From the NCBI GenBank assembly GCA_900552795.1, contig USBB01000037.1:1-23340 (forward strand): a stretch of DNA of 23,340 nucleotides. Direction: 5' to 3'. The notes under the pieces are model-generated. The model did no database searches and was not told the origin of the DNA. It saw only the letters and a program-made list of their open reading frames with translations. The translations under genes were made by a program, and so were the position numbers. Below, piece after piece: positions 15,309 through 23,149 of the stretch; positions within the stretch are counted from its first letter, which is position 1, and each line of letters begins with the position of its first letter. Source of the DNA: an uncultured Eubacterium sp. (GTDB taxonomy: Bacteria > Bacillota > Clostridia > Lachnospirales > Lachnospiraceae).

Positions 15309-16623
15309 TGGTATGGTTAGTGTGAATTTAAGGGGAGTTGTTCTTGACATATTAATGGAGCTTGAAAAGCCTGAAAGACTCAGTCATATTGTTATCGGAA
15401 ACGCCTTGTCAAAATACCAGTATCTTGACAAGCATGACAGAAGCTTTATCAAGAAGCTTGCACAGGGAACAATAGAAAAAAAGATAGAAATTGATTATAT
15501 AATAGATTTATTTTCCAAGACTTCCTCAGCAAAGATGAAGCCTTTAATCAGAAATATTTTGGAGCTTTCTGTGTATCAGTTAAAATACATGAAAAGCGTT
15601 CCGCAGAGTGCTGTCTGCAACGAGGCTGTAAAGCTTGCAGGGAAGCGCGGATTTATCCAGCTTAAAGGTTTTGTAAACGGAGTCTTAAGAAATATTTCAA
15701 GAAATATTGATAAAATTAAATATCCTGACAGAAGTAATATTAAGGAGTTTTTGTCAGTAGTGTATTCATGCCCTGTATGGCTTATTGATTACTGGAAAGA
15801 AAGTTATTCATATGAGCAGATAGAAGGTATACTTAAGGGATTTGAAAGTGAAAAACCTACATTTATAAGATGCAACACAAACAAGGTCTCGCCAGCTGAA
15901 TTAAAAAAACATCTTGAGCAGGAAAATGTGACGGTAAATTCTGTTGATAACAGCGAGTGTGGTGAGTATGCTTTAAAAATAACGGATTATGATTATATTT
16001 TGGATATTGAAGCTTTTAATAATGGTGAATTTCAAGTGCAGGATTTAAGCTCAATGCAGGCCGGTGAGGGAAATATTATAAAAAGCAGCAGTAAAATCAT
16101 TGACGTGTGTGCCGCACCCGGAGGTAAAAGTATTAATGCTGCACTAAAGGCTGTAAACGGTATTGTGGAGGCAAGAGATATAAGTGAGGGCAAGGTCGCA
16201 CTGATAGATGAAAATATAGAAAGACTCGGGATTACAAATGTTGTGACAAAGGTTTGGGACGCTACGGTAAGGGACGAAAACGCTGTTATGACAGCAGACG
16301 TTGTTATAGCAGACCTGCCATGTTCAGGATTAGGTATAATAGGAAGAAAGCCTGATATTAAATATAATTCAGGCCGAGACAAGATAAATAATCTTGTAAA
16401 GCTTCAAAGACAGATACTTTCAGTTGTGTGGGAATATGTAAAGCCATGCGGCTATCTTGTGTACAGTACGTGTACGATAAGCCATGAGGAAAATGAGGAA
16501 AATGTAAAGTGGTTTTGTGATAATTTCCCATTTGAAAAAGCAGATGATTATATAAGCATACTGCCGAATGAAAATAATACCGACGGATTCTTTATCGCAA
16601 GATTAAAAAGGAAGGATGTATGA
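15295..16623 (+). CDS. rsmB: 16S rRNA (cytosine-967-C5) methyltransferase
   Basis: SAM-dependent m5C methyltransferase of 16S rRNA, 442 aa. The N-terminal NusB-like RNA-binding domain (about 10-140) contains SVPQSAVCNEAVKLA. The catalytic domain has motif I DVCAAPGGKS, motif IV DLPCSGLGIIGRKPD with C343 and motif VI YSTCTISHEENE with the nucleophile C393. The ATG at 15295 has GGAGG (15282-15286) 8 nt upstream and lies inside the end of yugP, a 14-nt overlap. rlmN begins 5 nt after its stop, so these rRNA methylases are co-expressed. Confidence 0.96.
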   Translation: MTMTDGMVSVNLRGVVLDILMELEKPERLSHIVIGNALSKYQYLDKHDRSFIKKLAQGTIEKKIEIDYIIDLFSKTSSAKMKPLIRNILELSVYQLKYMKSVPQSAVCNEAVKLAGKRGFIQLKGFVNGVLRNISRNIDKIKYPDRSNIKEFLSVVYSCPVWLIDYWKESYSYEQIEGILKGFESEKPTFIRCNTNKVSPAELKKHLEQENVTVNSVDNSECGEYALKITDYDYILDIEAFNNGEFQVQDLSSMQAGEGNIIKSSSKIIDVCAAPGGKSINAALKAVNGIVEARDISEGKVALIDENIERLGITNVVTKVWDATVRDENAVMTADVVIADLPCSGLGIIGRKPDIKYNSGRDKINNLVKLQRQILSVVWEYVKPCGYLVYSTCTISHEENEENVKWFCDNFPFEKADDYISILPNENNTDGFFIARLKRKDV

Positions 16624-16628
16624 GTTGA

Positions 16629-17711
16629 ATGCAGGACGAAATTACGGATATAAAATCGCTCGATTATGAGCAGCTTGAAGAGTTTGTTGTGTCGCTCGGC
16701 GATAAAAAATTCAGAACATCACAGATTTTCCAGTGGCTTCATCAGAAATTGGTGACAGATTTTGATGAAATGACAAATCTTTCTGTTGATTTGAGGGATA
16801 AATTAAAGGAAAAATGCAGACTTACTGCGCTTGAACCTGTAAAAGTACAGGTTTCAAAGCTTGACGGAACGTCAAAATATTTATTTAAGTTGTATGACGG
16901 AAATCTTATAGAGAGTGTACTTATGAGATACAAACACGGCAATTCAGTCTGTATATCTTCACAGGTCGGATGCAGAATGGGGTGCCGCTTCTGTGCTTCA
17001 ACACTTGACGGAATGGTAAGAAATTTAACGCCGTCAGAGATGCTTGACCAGATTTACAGGATTCAGAAGCTGACAGGTGAAAGGGTCGATAATGTTGTGG
17101 TTATGGGGTCCGGCGAGCCTATGGATAATTATGATAATCTGTTATTATTTATAAAGCTTTTGAATGATAAAAGAGGGCTTAATATAAGCGCAAGAAATAT
17201 TACGGTTTCAACCTGTGGAATTGTGCCTAAAATATATGAGCTTGCTGACAGGCAGCTGCAGATTACGCTTGCAATATCGCTTCATGCGCCTAATGATGAG
17301 CTTAGAAAGACAATGATGCCGATAGCCAATAAGTATTCAATAAATGAGGTTATGGGTGCGTGCAGGTATTACATAGAAAAGACAGGACGAAGAATAACAT
17401 TTGAATACAGTCTTGTTGATGGTGTGAATGATACGCCCGGGTGTGCAGAGCAGCTTATATCACTTACAAAGAAAATTAAGTGCCATATAAATCTGATTCC
17501 TGTAAATCCGATTAAGGAAAGAGACTACAGGCAGTCTGAGGCTAAAGCGATTCATGAATTTAAAAATAAACTTGAAAAATGCGGCATAAATGTTACAATA
17601 CGAAGAGAGATGGGCAGGGACATTGACGGTGCCTGCGGACAATTAAGAAAAAGTTACATAGACAATGAAGATTATTATATTGGATATATGGCAGATTGGA
17701 GGATACAATGA
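16629..17711 (+). CDS. rlmN: Dual-specificity 23S rRNA/tRNA adenine-C2 methyltransferase RlmN
   Basis: Radical-SAM enzyme that methylates C2 of A2503 in 23S rRNA (and A37 in tRNAs), 360 aa. The iron-sulfur cluster motif CRMGCRFC supplies C115, C119 and C122. GSGEPMDNYDN is the SAM-binding GEP region, and the catalytic C-terminal cysteine is C336 in DGACGQLR. The N-terminal accessory domain has KKFRTSQIFQWLHQK. It is rlmN rather than cfr: gene order and family-typical N-terminus fit the housekeeping gene. The ribosome site is poor (GGAAGG about 13 nt upstream), so coupling to the rsmB stop just before probably drives translation. Its stop overlaps prpC by 4 nt. Confidence 0.96.
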   Translation: MQDEITDIKSLDYEQLEEFVVSLGDKKFRTSQIFQWLHQKLVTDFDEMTNLSVDLRDKLKEKCRLTALEPVKVQVSKLDGTSKYLFKLYDGNLIESVLMRYKHGNSVCISSQVGCRMGCRFCASTLDGMVRNLTPSEMLDQIYRIQKLTGERVDNVVVMGSGEPMDNYDNLLLFIKLLNDKRGLNISARNITVSTCGIVPKIYELADRQLQITLAISLHAPNDELRKTMMPIANKYSINEVMGACRYYIEKTGRRITFEYSLVDGVNDTPGCAEQLISLTKKIKCHINLIPVNPIKERDYRQSEAKAIHEFKNKLEKCGINVTIRREMGRDIDGACGQLRKSYIDNEDYYIGYMADWRIQ

Positions 17712-18427
17712 ACGCATATGCAGCTACGAATGTGGGGCTGATAAGGAGTGTTAATCAGGATTATGTCTATTATTCATTAGAACCGGTAGGATGTCTTGCA
17801 AATCTGTTTATCGTAGCTGACGGAATGGGTGGACATAAAGCCGGAGATGTGGCTTCAAGATGCAGTGTTGAGCGTTTTGTAAAATATTTAAAACAGACAT
17901 ATGATAAGGACGAGGTTACTGCCATAAACAGTTCAATCACTAAGGTGAACGAAGAAATAATTACTATGGCAAATGAAAATCCCGATTATGCAGGAATGGG
18001 GACAACGTTTGTTGCAGCTACCATAGATGATAATATGCTTAAGGTTGCCAATATAGGTGACAGCAGACTTTATATTGCAGGTGAAGATATTATTCAGATA
18101 ACAAGAGATCATTCACTTGTTGAAGAATTGATTTATAAGGGTGAGATAGACAGGGAGCAGGCAAGAACACATGAAAAGAAGAATTTTATTACAAGAGCTA
18201 TAGGCGGCAGAAACAGTGTTGAGGCGGAGATGTTCAGTGTTGAGCTAAAGCCGAATGATAAGATTGTGATGTGTTCTGATGGTTTGTCTAATATGGTAGA
18301 AGATAAAGATATATTAAAAATTATAAATGAGAGCTCTGATATCAGGGACGCCGTGGAAAATCTTATAGAAGAGGCTAATAGGAATGGCGGTACAGATAAT
18401 ATTTCTGTTATGATAATTGAACCATAA
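17708..18427 (+). CDS. prpC: PP2C-type serine/threonine protein phosphatase
   Basis: Metal-dependent phosphatase that reverses PrkC phosphorylation, 239 aa, soluble. PP2C motifs in order: RSVNQD (13-18), VADGMGGHKAGD (D38 and G39 at the metal site), GMGTTFV, NIGDSRLY, TRDHSLVEE, CSDGLSNMV and GGTDNISV. The ATG at 17708 has GGAGG 5 nt upstream, located inside the end of rlmN, and overlaps the rlmN stop as ATGA. prkC follows 18 nt later. The pairing with PrkC is a conserved Firmicute arrangement (prpC/stp). Confidence 0.96.
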   Translation: MNAYAATNVGLIRSVNQDYVYYSLEPVGCLANLFIVADGMGGHKAGDVASRCSVERFVKYLKQTYDKDEVTAINSSITKVNEEIITMANENPDYAGMGTTFVAATIDDNMLKVANIGDSRLYIAGEDIIQITRDHSLVEELIYKGEIDREQARTHEKKNFITRAIGGRNSVEAEMFSVELKPNDKIVMCSDGLSNMVEDKDILKIINESSDIRDAVENLIEEANRNGGTDNISVMIIEP

Positions 18428-18445
18428 ATTGAAAGGTAATAGGTT

Positions 18446-20314
18446 ATGTTAAGAAAAGGAATGTTTATAGCAGACAGATATGAAATCTTAGAGCAGATTG
18501 GCACCGGTGGTATGTCGGATGTTTATAAGGCAAAGTGCCATAAGCTTAACAGATATGTGGCTATTAAGGTACTTAAAAAAGAATTTAGTGAGGACAGGGT
18601 ATTTGTGTCGAAATTTCGTGCAGAAGCTCAGTCTGCAGCAGGTCTTGCACATCCTAATATTGTAAATGTATATGATGTTGGGGATGAGGATGGTATATAT
18701 TATATAGTTATGGAGCTTGTTGAGGGCATAACTCTTAAAAAGTATATTGAAAAGAGAGGCAGGATACCTTATAAAGAAGCAGTGAGTATAGCGATTCAGG
18801 TCGCAAAGGGTATGGAGGCAGCACACAGTCACCACATTATTCACAGAGATATCAAACCGCAGAATATAATTATTTCAAAGGACGGAAAAGTAAAGGTTAC
18901 GGATTTTGGAATAGCAAAGGCTGCCACATCAAGCACTATAAATTCATCTGCAATGGGATCTGTTCATTATATATCTCCGGAGCAGGCAAGAGGCGGATAT
19001 TCTGATGAGAGAAGCGATATATATTCATTCGGTGTGACGTTGTTTGAGATGGTAACAGGCATTGTTCCTTTTGACGGAGATTCAACCGTTTCCGTTGCAG
19101 TAAGACATATTCAGGAGGAAATTCCTGTTCCGTCAACTGTTGCTGAGAATATTCCTGTAAGTATTGATAAAATTATATTAAAGTGTACGCAGAAAAAGAC
19201 GGAAAGAAGATATCAGACAGTATCGGAACTTATGGCAGATTTAAAAAAATCACTTGTTATGCCTGATGAAGATTTCGTAAAAATGGCACCTGTTTATACA
19301 GGGGCAGTGAATACTGGTACAGTTCAGGCACAATCTGTTGATGAGGAGGCGTCTGATGAGGAACTGATTGACGATTCGATTTTTGATGATGAAGATAATG
19401 AAGACAGTGATGAGTCAGATGAGCTTATTGATGATATTGACGATATCAAAGAGAAAAATCAAGATGATGACAAGGTCGATAAGATAGTAAAATGGATAGG
19501 AATAGGTATTGCAGGCCTTATACTTGTTATTACACTTTTTATTGTTATAAAGCTTGTGTCAGGAAGCGGAAGCACAAATAAAAACAATCCTACGCAAAAC
19601 AATCAGACGACGCAGGCTGCACAGGATTACACAGTGCCTGAGGGTGCGAATAAGGTAACTGTGCCTGATGTTACAGGAAAGAATGAAGAAGAGGCGAAAG
19701 TTGCATTAAATTCAGTGGGACTTGGATATGAGCCTGTGTACGAAAAGTCTGATAATGTTGAGTCAGGAAAAGTAATTCGTCAGGGAGTTGCAAAAGGAGC
19801 GTCTGTGGATAGAAATTCTACTATTGTGTTGACCATAAGCACAGGAAAGGATAGTGTGTCTGTTCCTGATGTTGTCGGAAAAGAGCAGATAGCTGCTACA
19901 GAAAAGCTTGAGGCCTCAGGGTTTAAGGTATCAGTAAAGAGAGAACACAGTGATACTGTTGATGAGGGGTATGTTATAAGTCAGGATCCGTCAGGAAAGT
20001 CTGATGTTAAGCCGGGAGGAACAATAACGATTGTTGTATGTCAGAAAAAACAGGTTGATGTTCCTAATGTTGTAGGAATGTCAGAAAGTGATGCCATGCA
20101 GACGCTTGACAGCGCTGGACTTAAAGGTGTTGTGTTAAACAGATATTACCATGACAATGTAAAGAAAGGTGATGTAATTACACAAAATACAACAGGTAAG
20201 GTGAAAGTTGGAACAGAAATCGGAATTGTGATAAGTAACGGACCTTCACCAACGGAACCGACTACACCGCCGGAAGGAAATCAGGGAAATCAGCCTGACG
20301 GAGCACAGCAGTAG
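18446..20314 (+). CDS. prkC: PASTA-domain serine/threonine protein kinase
   Basis: Membrane Ser/Thr kinase that senses peptidoglycan fragments or lipid II and regulates growth, cell-wall synthesis and dormancy, 622 aa. The cytoplasmic kinase domain (about 10-270) has the glycine loop IGTGGMSDVY, K41 in VAIKVL, HRDIKPQN (D135), DFGIAKA (153-159) and SPEQARGG. A strongly acidic juxtamembrane stretch (about 298-345) precedes one transmembrane helix (about 350-372, WIGIGIAGLILVITLF). Outside are three PASTA repeats (about 403-470, 470-537 and 536-602), each with a VPDV or VPNV start, and a Pro/Gly/Gln-rich tail. The start has GAAAGG 9 nt upstream. Three PASTA units is the number in B. subtilis PrkC. 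Confidence 0.97.
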   Translation: MLRKGMFIADRYEILEQIGTGGMSDVYKAKCHKLNRYVAIKVLKKEFSEDRVFVSKFRAEAQSAAGLAHPNIVNVYDVGDEDGIYYIVMELVEGITLKKYIEKRGRIPYKEAVSIAIQVAKGMEAAHSHHIIHRDIKPQNIIISKDGKVKVTDFGIAKAATSSTINSSAMGSVHYISPEQARGGYSDERSDIYSFGVTLFEMVTGIVPFDGDSTVSVAVRHIQEEIPVPSTVAENIPVSIDKIILKCTQKKTERRYQTVSELMADLKKSLVMPDEDFVKMAPVYTGAVNTGTVQAQSVDEEASDEELIDDSIFDDEDNEDSDESDELIDDIDDIKEKNQDDDKVDKIVKWIGIGIAGLILVITLFIVIKLVSGSGSTNKNNPTQNNQTTQAAQDYTVPEGANKVTVPDVTGKNEEEAKVALNSVGLGYEPVYEKSDNVESGKVIRQGVAKGASVDRNSTIVLTISTGKDSVSVPDVVGKEQIAATEKLEASGFKVSVKREHSDTVDEGYVISQDPSGKSDVKPGGTITIVVCQKKQVDVPNVVGMSESDAMQTLDSAGLKGVVLNRYYHDNVKKGDVITQNTTGKVKVGTEIGIVISNGPSPTEPTTPPEGNQGNQPDGAQQ

Positions 20315-20315
20315 T

Positions 20316-21191
20316 ATGACCGGAAAAATCATAAAAGGTATAGCTGGATTTTATTATGTGCATGTTGAAAATTCAGGTGTATATGAATGTAAGGCAAAGG
20401 GAATATTTAGAAACAGGAATATAAAACCGCTTGTTGGTGATAATGTTGATATTGAAGTTATAGATGAAGAAAATAAAACAGGCAATATCATAGTTATACA
20501 TGAAAGAAAAAATGAACTTATACGTCCGGCAGCAGCTAATATAGATCAGGCACTTGTTATTTTTGCTGTTTCTAATCCGGAGCCTAATTATAATCTGCTT
20601 GACAAATTTCTGGCTATGATGAATTATCAGGATGTTCCGGTAGTGCTGTGTTTTAATAAGACAGATCTTACAAGCGTGGAAAAAATGCATAGTCTTTATG
20701 AAATTTATTCAAAATGCGGGTGCAGAGTTATTTTTGCAAGCACATATGAAAATAAAGGAATTTCTGAACTTAAAGATATCCTTGAAAATAAGACCACGGT
20801 TCTTGCAGGACCATCAGGAGTCGGCAAATCATCAATAACAAATATGTTAAATGACGTAGCTGTTATGGAAACTTCAGATGTAAGCCGCATCGGCAGAGGC
20901 AGGCATACCACTAGACATTCTGAGATATTTAATATGTATGGTTCAACATATATATGTGATACACCGGGATTTACATCGCTTAATCTGCCGAATATTAAAA
21001 AAGAAGAATTAAGATATTATTTTAAAGAATTTGAGCCTTTTGAGGGAAAATGCAGGTTTAACGGATGTGTACATGTAAATGAACCCGGATGCGCTGTAAA
21101 GCAGGCGGTAGAGGAAGGCATAATAAATAAGCGTAGGTATGACAGTTATAAAGCACTGTTTGAAGAATTGAGAATGCAGAAAAAGTATTAA
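20316..21191 (+). CDS. rsgA: Ribosome small-subunit biogenesis GTPase RsgA
   Basis: Circularly permuted GTPase that checks late 30S maturation, 291 aa. An N-terminal OB fold (about 1-70) is followed by the permuted GTPase order: G4 NKTD (114-117) comes first, then G1 GPSGVGKSS (165-173, K171), the RGRHTTRHSE switch and G3 DTPGF. The C-terminal zinc site is C246, C251, H253 and C259 (CRFNGCVHVNEPGC). It begins one nucleotide after the prkC stop with only a weak GGAG about 11 nt upstream, so it is probably translated by coupling. In B. subtilis the same gene (cpgA) also follows prkC. Confidence 0.97.
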   Translation: MTGKIIKGIAGFYYVHVENSGVYECKAKGIFRNRNIKPLVGDNVDIEVIDEENKTGNIIVIHERKNELIRPAAANIDQALVIFAVSNPEPNYNLLDKFLAMMNYQDVPVVLCFNKTDLTSVEKMHSLYEIYSKCGCRVIFASTYENKGISELKDILENKTTVLAGPSGVGKSSITNMLNDVAVMETSDVSRIGRGRHTTRHSEIFNMYGSTYICDTPGFTSLNLPNIKKEELRYYFKEFEPFEGKCRFNGCVHVNEPGCAVKQAVEEGIINKRRYDSYKALFEELRMQKKY

Positions 21192-21314
21192 TTACGTTTT
21201 TGGAGTAAAGAGTGAAAGAATTTGTGAATTCCTTCACTCACAGGTTTGTGTCTTTTGCGCTGCTTGACAGCAAACTTATTATGTGAAAAAAGCAGCGTAG
21301 AAATGAGGAAAAAT
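21192..21314 (+). repeat. Dispersed intergenic element, copy C (diverged), before rpe
   Basis: The 123-nt gap between rsgA and rpe has the same plan as the gap before def. There is a GGAG site (21202-21205), then a hairpin with 13-nt arms and one mismatch (21210-21222 with 21227-21239) that starts at a GTG. TTTGTGTC (21245-21252) follows at the same relative place, then a GC-rich segment closed by CGCTGC / GCAGCG (21258-21263 and 21292-21297), and a right end AGAAATGAGGA identical to that before murE. Base identity with copy B is modest, so kinship rests on the shared order and ends. Confidence 0.5.
21212..21286 (+). CDS. Possible mini-ORF of element copy C
   Basis: GTG at 21212 with GGAG 6 nt upstream opens a 24-codon frame starting MKEFVNSF and ending at TGA (21284-21286). 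The first residues resemble the mini-ORFs of copies A and B (MKNHVDTM): K2, V5, then acidic or amide, then S or T. After the hairpin the reading frames of B and C diverge relative to the aligned DNA, which argues against long conserved coding. It is a candidate only. Confidence 0.25.
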   Translation: MKEFVNSFTHRFVSFALLDSKLIM

Positions 21315-21971
21315 ATGAATATTTTGTCGCCATCGCTTTTATCAGCAGATTTTACAAAACTTGGAGAAGAAATAAAAATAATTGATGCTGCTGGAGCAGA
21401 ATATGTTCATGTCGATGTTATGGATGGTCTTTTTGTGCCGAGCATTTCTTACGGAATGCCTGTAATAAAGTCAATAAGAAAGGCTACAAAGAGAGTCTTT
21501 GATGTGCATCTTATGATAAATGAGCCTATAAGGTATATTAAAGAATTTGTTGAGGTCGGAGCCGACATTATAACTGTGCATGTTGAGGCATGTTCAGATG
21601 TCGTTGCAACGCTTGAACAGATTAAATCATGCGGTGTAAAGGCAGGGATTACTCTTAATCCGGAGACACCTGTATCGGCAGTGCAGCCATATCTTGACAA
21701 GGTTGATATGGTGCTTGTAATGAGTGTAAATCCTGGCTTTGGAGGACAAAAATTTATCATATCATCAATTGACAAGCTTAAGGAAATAAAAAAACTTAAG
21801 CAGGAGGGAAATTTCACATTTGATATAGAAGTGGATGGCGGAATTAATCTTGATAATCTTGCGACGGTTCTTGAAGCAGGAGCTAACGTGATTGTGGCAG
21901 GCTCGGCTATATTTAAGGGAGATGCCGCTGAAAATGTGGAAAAGTTTAAAAATGTTATGAGTGTATGGTGA
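21315..21971 (+). CDS. rpe: Ribulose-phosphate 3-epimerase
   Basis: Interconverts ribulose-5-phosphate and xylulose-5-phosphate in the pentose phosphate pathway, 218 aa, a TIM barrel of standard length. Diagnostic segments are LSPSLLSADF (start), VHVDVMDGLFVPSISYG with metal ligands H32 and D34, VHLMI, LVMSVNPGFGGQKF and EVDGGIN with the second catalytic aspartate. The ATG at 21315 has GAGG (21305-21308) 6 nt upstream; the open frame to 21246 is only chance openness of the element. It closes the conserved part of the operon; thiN, which often follows rpe in Firmicutes, is absent here. Confidence 0.97.
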   Translation: MNILSPSLLSADFTKLGEEIKIIDAAGAEYVHVDVMDGLFVPSISYGMPVIKSIRKATKRVFDVHLMINEPIRYIKEFVEVGADIITVHVEACSDVVATLEQIKSCGVKAGITLNPETPVSAVQPYLDKVDMVLVMSVNPGFGGQKFIISSIDKLKEIKKLKQEGNFTFDIEVDGGINLDNLATVLEAGANVIVAGSAIFKGDAAENVEKFKNVMSVW

Positions 21972-21987
21972 TAACGTTCGGGTTACT

Positions 21988-23049
21988 ATGAGAAAAATAC
22001 GAAATACAAATATTGAAATACTAAGAATACTATCTATTTTAGGAGTTATAATACTTCACTATAATAATGAAAATATGGGTGGAGCATTAGCTTATACAAG
22101 CGATTTGGCATTAAATAAATTTATATTACTGTTTTTTGAATGTTTAAGTATATGTTCGGTTAATTTATTTGTACTTATAACGGGATACTTTATGTGTCAT
22201 AATAATAATAGAAATGCTTTCAAGCCGCTTAAGTTAATAATAGAGGTAGTATTTTTTTCGCTATTTTTTTATGCAATAGAAGTGTTGTCTGGTGCAGAAG
22301 AATTGAGTGTTGATATTATTTTGGATAAGTGTGTGCCAAATAATTATTTTGTTATTTTATATGTGGCATTGTACGGAATATCACCATATATTAATATAAT
22401 GCTTAAAAACTTAAGTGAATATAATTTTAGAAAGCTTATTATTACGCTTATATCTTTATTTTCAATTTATCCTGCGGTAATAGAATTATTTAGTGAGATA
22501 ACAGGTGCATCCATATCAGGATTAAGCACAATCGGGATGTATGGTTCTCAGTATGGATATACGATAATTAATTTTGCGCTGATGTATATTATTGGTGCAT
22601 ATATAAAGATAAATGACATAAAGCTTAAAGGAAAGATAAAAAATACATTATTATATCTGTTGTGTGCTATTGGATTACTTTCATGGTACTATTTAGGATA
22701 TTTTTGCAGTAAAGATACCTCAGGTTCAGCACTTGCCTATTTTAATCCGCTATGCATATATGAAGCAGTTTTATTGTTTATGCTCTTTAAAGATATGAAA
22801 ATAAATAACAGCCGAATTGCGAATTTTATGGCAAGCGGTACCTTTGTAGTGTTTTTGATACATACAAACTTTATCAGGTTTACAAAAATAGAGTGGTTTG
22901 TGGTGAAATCACCAATAATAATGCTGTGTCATTTACTGATTTCTGTTATTTTTATTTATTGTGCCAGCACTGTGGTGTATTTTGTATACCACATGACATT
23001 TGAGAAGATTATTGATTATATTTTAAGATTACATTTTCAAAAGGTTTGA
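21988..23049 (+). CDS. Membrane acyltransferase, acyltransferase-3 family
   Basis: A 353-aa integral membrane protein with about ten hydrophobic helices. The N-terminus RNTNIEILRILSILGVIILHY has the pattern of acyltransferase-3 (OafA/WecH-like) enzymes, with the helix-1 histidine that is thought to be catalytic. These enzymes acylate surface sugars or cell-wall polymers. I cannot identify the acceptor. The start is uncertain: ATG 21988 gives the best N-terminus but has no good ribosome site, and GTG 21961, overlapping the end of rpe, would add nine residues. Base use is more AT-rich than in the operon upstream (many TTA, ATA and AAT codons), which suggests a different history or recent arrival. 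A strong terminator follows. Confidence 0.85.
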   Translation: MRKIRNTNIEILRILSILGVIILHYNNENMGGALAYTSDLALNKFILLFFECLSICSVNLFVLITGYFMCHNNNRNAFKPLKLIIEVVFFSLFFYAIEVLSGAEELSVDIILDKCVPNNYFVILYVALYGISPYINIMLKNLSEYNFRKLIITLISLFSIYPAVIELFSEITGASISGLSTIGMYGSQYGYTIINFALMYIIGAYIKINDIKLKGKIKNTLLYLLCAIGLLSWYYLGYFCSKDTSGSALAYFNPLCIYEAVLLFMLFKDMKINNSRIANFMASGTFVVFLIHTNFIRFTKIEWFVVKSPIIMLCHLLISVIFIYCASTVVYFVYHMTFEKIIDYILRLHFQKV

Positions 23050-23098
23050 AAATGCTATTTTATAGACAACTCTAAATTATTACAAAATATAAAAGTTG

Positions 23099-23149
23099 AA
23101 AAAGAAGTCCGACTATGATAGTATAAAATATCGTGTTGGACTTCTTTTT
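23099..23149. terminator. Strong bidirectional terminator after the acyltransferase
   Basis: A 15-bp stem with one G-T wobble (23099-23113 with 23135-23149) has core AAAAAGAAGTCC / GGACTTCTTTTT. The A- and T-rich feet give a U-tract on either strand. It ends the priA-to-acyltransferase transcription unit. Confidence 0.88.

Noticed and set aside
16629..17711. Could the radical-SAM gene be the resistance gene cfr?
   Set aside because: The position between rsmB and prpC, the length and the N-terminal motif are those of housekeeping rlmN.
21246..21314. Longer start for rpe
   Set aside because: The extra residues fall in element copy C. The ATG at 21315 has a good ribosome site and gives the normal N-terminus.
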